From positions 113,211,784-113,275,783 of the forward strand of contig NC_072893.1 of the NCBI RefSeq assembly GCF_027943255.1: a stretch of 64,000 nt of DNA. Reading direction: 5' to 3'. Every line of letters begins with the position of its first letter. Position 1 is the stretch's first letter. A program made the position numbers and the translations under genes. Positions 55,950 through 64,000 of the stretch are shown here, in pieces. The DNA comes from Anastrepha obliqua (lineage: Eukaryota > Arthropoda > Insecta > Diptera > Tephritidae). The notes under the pieces were generated by a model. That model did no database searches. It worked only from the letters and a program-made list of their open reading frames with translations, and was not told the DNA's origin.

Positions 55950-56760
55950 ATCTATGTAAAACTACAGAGGTATCACCCTTATCAGCATCCCATCAAAAAT
56001 TGTGTCTAAGCTACTACTAAACAGAATGCAAACACACCTCGAACATTCTTTGCGTAAACAACAAGCCGGTTTTCGCTCAAACAGATCGAGCTCTGACCTC
56101 ATTGTCACGCTTCGTATTGTTCTGGTGCAAATTCAAAACTGCAATCAAATATTCACGTCTGCTTTGTTAACTTTAACACTGAATTTGACACCATCTACAG
56201 AAACTCTATTTGGAACTCGCTTCGCGCTAAAGATATTTCGGAAAAATTAATTAACATCATCAAGGCACACTACGGAGTTTTTGAATGCAAAGTTTTGTAC
56301 AACAAACAAGGCTGTCTCATAACTACGTAGCTGTTTCTCAAAGCCCTAACGGGCAAGTGGGGTATAGTCTAGAACTTTCACGAGCATCCAGAAGAACTGG
56401 GTTACGCTGATGGCATCGCCTTCTTGCAAAATAAAAGCGTACGAAAGCGAAGTTGGCCTTAAAATAAATGCAAATAAAACTGAATTCATCTCGAGCTGCT
56501 TGGAGTATAATGTCCCACATTTCATCGTAGACAGAAGGGAAATCAATCACAAGAAGGCTTTTTGTTATCTCGCCAGCAAAACAACACAAACCAGGTGAAA
56601 CGTCAGAGGACAGTGTAAATCGAATAAGAAAAGTCCTTGGTGCTTTTGCATAATTAAACACGATATGATATCCAAAATCCTTATCAGTGAAGACCAAACT
56701 GAAGATCCAGTTCTAATCTAAAATTCGTGATACTATATGGTGGCGAGTCTTCATTAACTT
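55950..56760 (+). pseudogene. LINE reverse transcriptase, degraded
   Basis: After YRGITLISIPSKIVSKLLLN (split at a frameshift near 55990) the frame 56002-56250 reads MQTHLEHSLRKQQAGFRSNR and SSSDLIVTLRIVLVQI, the RT motif block with the QAGFRxNRS box. Then IINIIKAHYGVFECKVL near 56250-56300, and GYADGIAFLQ at about 56405 where the YADD box should be; the second Asp is Gly. VGLKINANKTEF, FCYLASKTTQTR (56450-56600) and LKFVILYGGESS near 56730 follow. This is an RTE/CR1-type order and complements the C-terminal piece at 10630-11010. Several frameshifts and the loss of an active-site Asp make it inactive. Confidence 0.78.
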
Positions 56761-56764
56761 TCTT

Positions 56765-57150
56765 TTGGCGCTACGCTCCAGCCGGAGTTAAAGGATATTA
56801 TATTAGTTTGGGGAAAAATAAATCCATTATTATTGGTAAGCCGCTAGCAGCTAGGACGATGTTGTAGGAACCAATCTAGCGTTCCCACGACAGTTGTTTC
56901 TACGCTTTCGGAATCACCCGGATTCATATCCAGTCAAGGATTGTCCCTCCAGCAGCATTCTCCGAATATTTGTGGCGAATGTTTATGCTGCCAATAACAT
57001 CTATATTTGCCAGAAGCCTAACAGCATTCTATGACTAGCCATGACAAAATCGATCTCGCTCAATGAATTCAATGGAGGTTTTGAAATACGCTCACCAACT
57101 AGTGGATTGGACGAACTATCGACAGGGAATAATAAACGACATACCTTCTA
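56765..57150. other. Unassigned DNA between LINE and SINE
   Basis: No motif recognised; it may be the remainder of the LINE. Confidence 0.35.
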
Positions 57151-57156
57151 GCTCGA

Positions 57157-57460
57157 GCTGCCACCGTAGCCGAGTGGGTTCGTGCATGACTATCAGTGCA
57201 CAAATGCGAAATTCCGTACACGAAACATCAATGAATATAAAAAGTATTTTCCTATAGCAATTGCTCCTGGGTAGACCATGACAAACCTCAGAGTGTACTT
57301 TTGTTTTGAAAGAGCTTCTCATTAAAAACTAAACGGAGGCGGTGTAAAACTATAGGTCGCTTAATTTATGGAGAACACCATAAACATCACAAATAGGAAG
57401 ACGAGCTCGATGAAATATACTAAAATGATGTAAGCGTCAATTATATATAAAGTATAACGC
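57157..57460 (+). repeat. tRNA-derived SINE, near full length
   Basis: GCCACCGTAGCCGAGTGGGTTCG-type head gives a good A-box, but the B-box is altered. The middle (TTGCTCCTGGGTAGACCATG) and 3' core are diverged, and the end GTCAATTATATATAAAG keeps the TA-rich tail of this SINE family. Confidence 0.8.
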
Positions 57461-57464
57461 CTGA

Positions 57465-58620
57465 TTGTCTGAAATGGCTCCTGACACATCTAAATTTTGT
57501 CTAGAGTAAGGGAATACTCCGCACGATATCATCTTAATCCAATTCATCTAACACTCATTTACCAAATATCCCGCCAGATAGCGCTGTGGTCGGGGTAGTT
57601 GGAAAAATAGATATACTATGGTTCGAGTTCTTGAACTAAGAAGGGTTTTTATTAAGCCGAATGTTTTATTGGTACGTTGCCTGTATGTATAGACTCAAAA
57701 TATTATTATTATTATTTTAGAGTTCAAGGATCGGATTAAGCAAAAAGAATAAAAATCAAGCTACTTAGGACACATCCCATTCAAGGCAATCATATCCCAA
57801 TCAAGAAAACAAGCAAATTTTTAACGAAAAATAAAATTTCATTCCGGCCATGCAAAACCAAAGCAATTACATTTCAGAGTCAAAGCCGGCGCGAGGAACA
57901 TCTATTATTTTATATTTTTGAATTTTATCCACTATGCATTTTGGGCAGCTCAAAAATTTCTCATACCACCAATTTCCCAATGTGCTGGCAGCGTCAATTA
58001 AGCGGAAGCGACACACGCGACAAAAACACGTAAGAAAATATGAGAAAATTAATAAAAAATAGTTTCATAAATAAAATACGAATGGCTATACAAACTTGTT
58101 GCTAGCACTGAAAGGTAAAACTTTTTTCTAAAAGCCGCTTTTATTTCCATTAAAAATCGTTTCCTTTACAATTTAATGTGCAGAAATTTCATTATTTTTT
58201 TATTAAAACAAATTATCTTAATTTTTCATTTTGCAAAATTCAAATTTCCTTTCACCACTTGCGTGTGGCAGACCGACAGTGGCAGCATAAAAGCAACATG
58301 ACAGCTGGCTGTGATGACGTTTGATGGATGTGCTTGTGGGTGCCGGCAGCTAAATTGCAACTTTTTAGGTTTTCTAGTGTGGAGATTTTCAACGACTTCA
58401 ACATTTTCACTTGCGCTTTCGTTTGATTAGGTGAGTGGTTTTTTTTTTGGTAAACAAATTTTAAAATTAGTAAAAGTTGATTGGGAATTTTGTGCAAAAA
58501 TTTGCATGCTATGCGCGATGAAAAGGCAACGAGCTATTTGGTTATATTAAATGATTGCTTCTAACTATTTGTTATTTTGTAATCTCTTCATTTCTATGAG
58601 CTCTAGTCAAATATTGCAAT
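57465..58620. other. Intergenic DNA without a supported gene
   Basis: An (ATT)n stretch at about 57702-57718. The 81-codon minus-strand ORF at 58252-58497 has no domain. Confidence 0.4.
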
Positions 58621-58624
58621 AAAT

Positions 58625-59760
58625 AAGCAAAGCATCAACGAAAGACAGATATTCGTACGGAGCTGTGCCATAGCTAACCGAGAGCCGACCGCTCTCACGC
58701 ACGCGCACACTTTTTACGCTTCAACAGCTTGTATGTTCATTATTACATCCTCTTGCGGGTTGTGTGCTCGTTTAATTACCTGTTAATGAATTGACACTTC
58801 CACCGCGAGTGAGTCATACAGATAAACGACTTCTTTGACCAACAGCCGTTTCATTATTTCATTGCAAATAACATTTTTCTCATTTTTTATCCAATTAAAA
58901 GCCCTTTTTGCTCTGTTTTCCCACTAAAATCACTTAAGCGCTGAGTGAAGTGAAGCACCATCACCAGGAAGTGCCGCAGTACAACATCATTCGCTAACAC
59001 AAAACCGACAAATTACTACCTTTCCGCAAAGTAAAGTGAAAATAAATAATAATTAAAGTACTGCCAACAAAATTATTGAACACTAGTGGCTATAAGCACA
59101 AACGCAGCCTATCAGCCAGCGCAGGATTAGAACTGTTAAATTTACACAACCGCCAATTAAGCATTCCATTGATAGAAAAAAAACGACTGCGGCTTAAGAA
59201 AGTTTTCAATTCTAACTAACTGTGTTTTTGCCGGGCTGGAGCCGCCTGTTTCCGTTTTTAGCAGCGCTAAATAAGCCTGAAGAGCAAGGCGTGGTGACGG
59301 CACTTGACCGATACTGTAAGTATAGAAGTTAAGCGGCTTAGGTGTACATTCAATATGCTTAGCGCTGATCTGCTCTTTAAGCTACAAATAGTAATGGAGT
59401 TGTTGTTCTTTGTACATTGTTTTCTTTTTTTTGTGTTTTTGCTATTATTGTTTTTCTTGTTACAATAGCTGTAGTTTATGTGCAGATCTTCTATTAACTG
59501 CTCTTGCTTAAACCGAGTTGAGTTAGAGTTCACGTTGTGTGTGTGTGTGCGTGGTTGTGTTTGCGTTTAGTGCATAGCATTGTGAGGTCAATTCGGTTTG
59601 AGTCAAGCAGTGAAGTGTTCAGTGCGTGGAGTTCATAATACTTGGTAAATGTTAATTGCAATTTATGTAGGCCTTTTCCGGTTAACATAAATGTTATGCA
59701 TTACAGTCGCTCTGTTTTTAATAGACTTGGGTGCCTGGCGGCGGCGGTAATGGAAATTAG
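58625..59760 (+). promoter_or_regulatory. Promoter- or 5' leader-like region
   Basis: GC-richer patches (58680-58720, CACGCACGCGCACAC) are followed by AAAGTGAAAATAAATAATAA near 59033, a texture common in 5' leaders of large fly genes. TTCAGTGCGTGGAG near 59618 resembles an initiator, and GGTAAATG at 59643 could be a splice donor. No coding exon is seen. Inference only. Confidence 0.25.
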
Positions 59761-59764
59761 TAAG

Positions 59765-60430
59765 CAAAGGTGATTAGAAATCAATTTGAAAACAGACGAA
59801 ATATGTATTATTAATTATGCTTTTTTACATTTATTTAGTAAAATACAATATGCATGCAATTCAAGCGCTGTTGGCTGCAATTCTTGCTATATGTCGACGC
59901 CTGAAATGCAAAAAGCCATTAACTAATAAAAAATCTAAAAATCACTGTTTTATTTACTATGATGCTTTTCAACGACTTATAAGTAAAAGCAATTAAAATT
60001 AAAACTTCTTAAGTGGTAAGTCTACTTTGGCAACTTATGAAAAATTAATAAAAAAGGGCTTCCTATAAAAATTACTTTTAATTATATAATATTTTTAGCT
60101 TCTCCCGTACACAAATTTTTTGTTAGTTGCGGATTTACACATTTCCGGTGACGATATGCGTGTTTGGTAAATAGTAATACACTGGCTAAAATTTCGCTGC
60201 GGACTTCCGTTGTACCTATAAGCGGTCTGAAACTAAGAGTGAAGAAGTGTAGGCGTGTAAGAGCAAATGCCATAATTGTAAGCAAAAAATTCCCAATAGA
60301 AAACACTCAAATTAGCTGCTCTGCTCAATATGCCTTCAAAAATATTTTTCAAGTTGTAAATTAGTAATTAGGCTGCTTCTACAGATCGATATGACTCAAA
60401 GTACAAAACCAGAAAAGTACATTGGCGTTT
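59765..60430. other. Intergenic DNA without a supported gene
   Basis: Nothing recognised; overlapping opposite-strand ORFs at 60082-60364 lack domains. Confidence 0.4.
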
Positions 60431-60439
60431 ATATAGATA

Positions 60440-60900
60440 GGTAGGTGAGTGAAATGGTTGAAGTACCAGTTTGGTACTCCTCAAGTACCGCTAAAGCGCC
60501 GTTTTGGTACCATTATGATCCTCCAACAGACAACCAGCCAGAGCTGATGATGTAACAGAGAAGATTGATGGGATTAAGGTTAAAGCACTATCTCAGGCTG
60601 TCGAAGAAAGGAGCACCCAGTGGTCTTTATCGTATGGCTGCCAAACCTGGACATTTACAGAGAAAGTGCTCAACAGTCTCTTTCTCTTAAAAGTCACCAT
60701 AGCTTCAACAAAGTGGGTTGAATGGTAAACTTAGTCCTTTCGCGTGTGTGCCGATCATCCAATGCCCGACAAGTACAGCTACGAGTTTGGAAATTGAATA
60801 GCGTGGAGTCGCCAGGACTGTCTGAATCCTTTGTTTATTGTGCTGGGGCCACGGGGTTTTCGAAATAGCACATTAAGGAATGGCGTTCTATCTTTTTTTG
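60440..60900 (-). pseudogene. LINE C-terminus and 3' tail
   Basis: On the minus strand, residues VAVLVGHWMIGTHAKGLSLP and FNPLC, then after a stop KETVEH-like codons near 60660-60690, match the TGHxxIGxHAxxLGLPxNxxC...ETVEHxLC tail found in R1/LOA-type LINEs. The 3' untranslated part includes GTACCATTTTGG-like and GAAGTACCAGTTTGGTACTC sequences (60455-60515), the latter also present at 38021-38080. Only the end of the element remains. Confidence 0.65.
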
Positions 60901-61019
60901 CGCTTTCCTGAAAAATAAGTTGTGATATTTCATTTTAGTCAGGGGGATGCCGATGGAGGGAGACCTCTGAATTGTGATAAGAAGTAAATTGTGAAATAAA
61001 TTTAATAAAATTGAGATTT

Positions 61020-62415
61020 ATTAGTGTCGAAAATTATGGTATGAATTTTTTAAAATCAAATATTATCGGGTCTTTTTAACATTTTTATGAATTATTTTCT
61101 ATTTTTTTGGATGAAATATACTTATATATAATAAAATATTTTTTTTAATTTTTTATATTTCTTTGTTCAAAATTATTAAGAAAAAAAAAACTAAAATTGG
61201 AGAAATAGAAGTAGATTTTTTCTTGTGTTTTGAAAAGTTCGTAGCCAATATGTGGTTTTTTGAGACTATTTAAATTTGGGAAAATTGTTTTTTTTTTTGG
61301 GATCATAAATTTAATTTTTCGAAATATCTATCAACGACCATCTTACTACTTTTGGGGTTAAACTCAAATGGAGTGCAAATATAATTTTGTGGTAGATTTT
61401 TTCTTTTTGTGTTTTGAAAAATTTTAATTCAATATATATTTGGAATGTTAGTCGGGCCTATATCCTGCATAGGAAGTTTCCCTGCCTATGAGTGACTGTT
61501 CTGTCAATTTCAGTTTATCTGTTTTGGAGATTAGCTTTTACAAGCAGACAAAGTTTAAAAAAAAATCTTATTTTCATATTTGAAAAATATATTAGGCAAT
61601 ATATGTTTTGAATATTAACCGAATCAGTCCATATATGTAGTTTTTGGAAATACATTCACGTCAGCGCCATCCGGAGAGTAACATTTTCGGCATAAAAAAT
61701 TAGCCTATATCCTGCTAAGAAAGTTTTTCTACCTACCAGTAAAAGTTTTGTCAATCAATGTAATTTTTAGAAAAGTTTCGACGACAGCGCCTCCTGTGGA
61801 GTAATATTTTTGACATAAAAAATACCCTATATCCTGCTTAGGGAGTTTTTCTAGCTAGCAGTGGCAGTTTTGCAAACTTCCTGTTCATCTGTTTTGGAGA
61901 TTAGCGCTTACAAGTGGCGCATACACCCTTTTTTAGTGTTTGGCCGAGATCCTCCTCCTATTTGTGGTGTGCGTCTTGATGTTGTTCCACAAATGGAGGG
62001 ACCTACAGTTTCAAGCCGACTCTGAACGGCAGGTATTTTCGAATTGTTTAATTGGTGCGATTTTTCGAAAAGTTTTGACGCTAGCACCATCTGGGGAGTA
62101 ACATTTTCTGCATAAAAAATAGGCCATATCCGGCAAAGAAAGTTGTTTTACCTATCAGTAAAAGTTTTGCTAATTTTAGTTTATCTGTTTTGGAGATTAG
62201 CGCTTACAAGCAGACAAAGTTTTTAAAAATGGTCATGTTTTATTCGGAATTTCTACTCGAGCACCAACGTACGTAGTAATAAATGTTTCGAACACGAGTC
62301 GAATTGGTATGTTAATACCATTTTTAGAAAAGTTTCGATGCTAGCGCCACCTGGAGTGTAACATTTTCGACATAAAAAATAGCCTATATCCTGCATAGAG
62401 AGTCTCTAAGCCGAC
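61020..62415. repeat. ~250-bp diverged tandem array with a SINE inserted
   Basis: Recurring words are CCTATATCCTGC (about 61459, 61703, 61830, 62384; CCATATCCGGC near 62127), GTTTTGGAGATTAGCGCTTA, AGCGCCACCTGG and GTAACATTTTC(G/T)(G/A)CATAAAA. Spacing ranges from about 125 to 300 bp. The SINE at 61914-62040 interrupts one copy after GCGCTTACAAG. Confidence 0.75.
61914..62040 (-). repeat. tRNA-derived SINE, 3' part
   Basis: Minus-strand copy: TTTGGCCGAGATCCTCCTCC and TGGAGGGACCTACAGTTTCA on the plus strand match the SINE core. The head is missing. Confidence 0.8.
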
Positions 62416-62495
62416 TCGCACAAAAGCCTAACCTAACCCTTCAATGTTAGGCAGATCGTACTTCTTTTTCCATTTGACGTTGGCAACTTAATATT

Positions 62496-62620
62496 TTTTC
62501 CACAAGAGGCCTACAACTTTAACCCACCTCCGAAAATACGATTTTTTATGTCGGAAATAAAAAGCTTTGCCATTAACCGTTGAGATGCAATCGCTTTTAG
62601 AAAAAATCTGTGTGAAGCTA
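62496..62620 (-). repeat. tRNA-derived SINE, degraded piece
   Basis: CCTACAACTTTAACCCACCT, AAAAGCTTTGCCATTAACCG and GCAATCGCTTTTAGAAAAAA follow the order of the SINE middle on the minus strand with many changes. Confidence 0.5.
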
Positions 62621-62624
62621 TATG

Positions 62625-63445
62625 TATACCAGTCACTTATGAATATACTTATATATGTAAGACGCCATCAGTGGCAGTTAAGTCATCAGTAGAGCAAATT
62701 ATTTAGTTTATTATTAAAATTCAAGACCCACTAACACATTTTCTCATATCGCTTTGCGCTATTGTCGTCTAATGATTTTTAAACACATTTTTATGAAGTT
62801 TATTTTTAGTTTTATTGCTGCGCGCTTTTATATATGAATGTGTGACTGTGGCATTTTTATTGCGCTGTGGCTTATTATTGTTGAAAAATTACATGGTTAA
62901 AAACAGAAAACAAAAGAATTTTATACAAAAACGCATTTTAGCTAACTAATTTGCATCAAAATGTTTTTTAAATCTACAACAAGGAATTATGAAAAAACAA
63001 ATAATTTAAAAACAATAAAAAATTAAATAAATTAAAAATAATTTTAAAAGATAAAAATTACTTTGGGTCTTTATCTAGCGGAATTTAAAGGTTAGCATTA
63101 ATTACTCTGAAGGCATATCCATTTAAAAAGTTGCCGCCCGCTAATGTTAAGTTGATCAATCGACAAGGTGATTGAAAAATCAAAAACAAAAGACTGAACC
63201 TTCGCACGGTGAACCGAGTTGGCGGTGACATAGTGAACATAAAAGGGGATGGCGTGCATATTTTAGAAATATATGTGAATATCTATACCTAAATGTTACA
63301 AATGTTACAGCTGCATATGCACATAAAGGTGGCTCTCCAAAAATTCGATTTATACTTTATACTTAAAGACTTGCAGGAAAATATTTTACTTATTTATTTA
63401 TTTTATGAAATCCGACTAGATTTACAGGTTTATTAAAAAAAAAAA
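62625..63445. other. Intergenic AT-rich DNA
   Basis: AAAAATTAAATAAATTAAAA-type simple sequence near 63010-63055. No gene. Confidence 0.45.
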
Positions 63446-63449
63446 ACTT

Positions 63450-63960
63450 AAGAACTAAAATTAAATAAATAGTTGAGTTGATAAATAATAAGACTCAGTA
63501 AGTGACTTAAACAGAGGCCTTGGCAACGGAAAATCAAGATCAAGACTTCTAGAAATCCGAATAAACCCTTCAAGTTCTCTTGCAAGAAAGGCGGAATTGA
63601 GGTAATTCGATCTGAGAACTTCAATATAAAATGGATTTCGAGAGCGAAGTACAATGGTCCCGGATAATATTTCGTATATAAACACTAAGCTTTGAACGAG
63701 TCGTCGGAACTCAAGTGATAAGACATTGATAAACCTGCGCCTAGCACTGTAGTAGAGCAAGGGACTAACAAAGTGAAGAAGATGAAGAGCAAAACATGGA
63801 AACTTCCGTTGAACTTTTTCAAATCTAAGAATATGAGCAATACTCCAACTTCGAATGGGCTAAAGCATTCAATTTTCCTAGTATGATATATTGGTCTCTG
63901 AAATCATAATCAGGGGTCGTCAAAAAGCTAAGTTGGCATATGTTAAATTTCTATGCCGAA
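63450..63960 (-). pseudogene. Jockey-like LINE pol C-terminus
   Basis: Minus-strand frames read NALAHSKLEYCS (about 63865), shift, then ILRFEKVQRKFPCFALHLLH and a 99-codon open stretch (63461-63760) with YYSARRRFINVLSLEFRRLV and QSLVFIYEILSGTI. The order SKLEYxS, RIExVQRKF, YxxRxxxxxxxSLExRR, FxYxxLxG is the conserved region after the RT domain in Jockey-type elements. The stretch ends beside an A/T run at 63430-63445 (an A-tail on the element's own strand would be T-rich in the plus reading; here the run is A-rich, so a true poly(A) tail is not shown). At least one frameshift. It extends toward the window edge. Confidence 0.65.
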
Positions 63961-64000
63961 TAATAGAGTTAATATGGAAAAATATCACGAATTTCATTGA

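Noticed and set aside
1..64000. CRISPR arrays, operons or bacterial contamination
   Set aside because: No regular spacer-repeat structure, no dense coding and no ribosome-binding sites; all recognisable elements are of insect type.

Overview
The window reads as a repeat-rich stretch of an insect nuclear genome, most likely a higher fly and probably a tephritid fruit fly. The evidence is the AT-rich, ORF-poor DNA, TA-flanked mariner elements, insect-type LINE remnants, the close match of the guanylate kinase to fly-type enzymes, and a tRNA-derived SINE whose core I associate from memory with tephritid genomes. The family-level call is an inference. No prokaryotic gene organisation, CRISPR array, rRNA or genuine tRNA gene is visible.

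Only one intact host gene is supported: guanylate kinase on the minus strand (44236-44868), as a single open exon with a poly(A) signal. Nearly everything else recognisable is mobile DNA or tandem repeat. 0-9 kb: a 90-bp hairpin, two copies of a TATCGATATCGATA motif, a foldback MULE-like element with an exact 9-bp target duplication and a FLYWCH zinc-finger fragment (4188-5192), and a 2,288-bp transposon with 310-bp near-identical terminal inverted repeats around a truncated, unclassified transposase (5831-8118). 9-17 kb: a hexanucleotide microsatellite, a ~78-bp array, a LINE fragment, a mariner sitting inside a ~180-bp repeat, and a ~300-bp satellite interrupted by a SINE. 17-32 kb: a Tc1 remnant, two IS630/Tc1-mariner relatives, and a family of non-autonomous elements starting TTAA-GGGGGG, one of which sits cleanly inside a LINE RNase H reading frame. 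33-43 kb: a decayed mariner, a well-preserved but catalytically mutated mauritiana-type mariner inserted in a diverged repeat, a small Helitron joined to a SINE tail, a full-length SINE and the 3' part of a LINE that ends close to guanylate kinase. 46-64 kb: LINE fragments, inverted dispersed repeats, a ~96-bp array, a pogo-type MITE, a ~250-bp array with a SINE in it, and a Jockey-like LINE tail at the edge.

The recognisable parts do not form a pathway; they record nested insertions. The order can be read in several places: mariner into repeat, MITE into LINE, Helitron beside or into a SINE, SINE into satellites. The most interesting item is the long-TIR transposon at 5831-8118, which I could not assign to a superfamily. 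No undescribed multi-gene system was found. Several GC-richer stretches (about 20.3-20.8, 26.1-26.6 and 58.6-59.7 kb) resemble fly 5' leader or promoter DNA, so unseen non-coding exons of large genes may be present.
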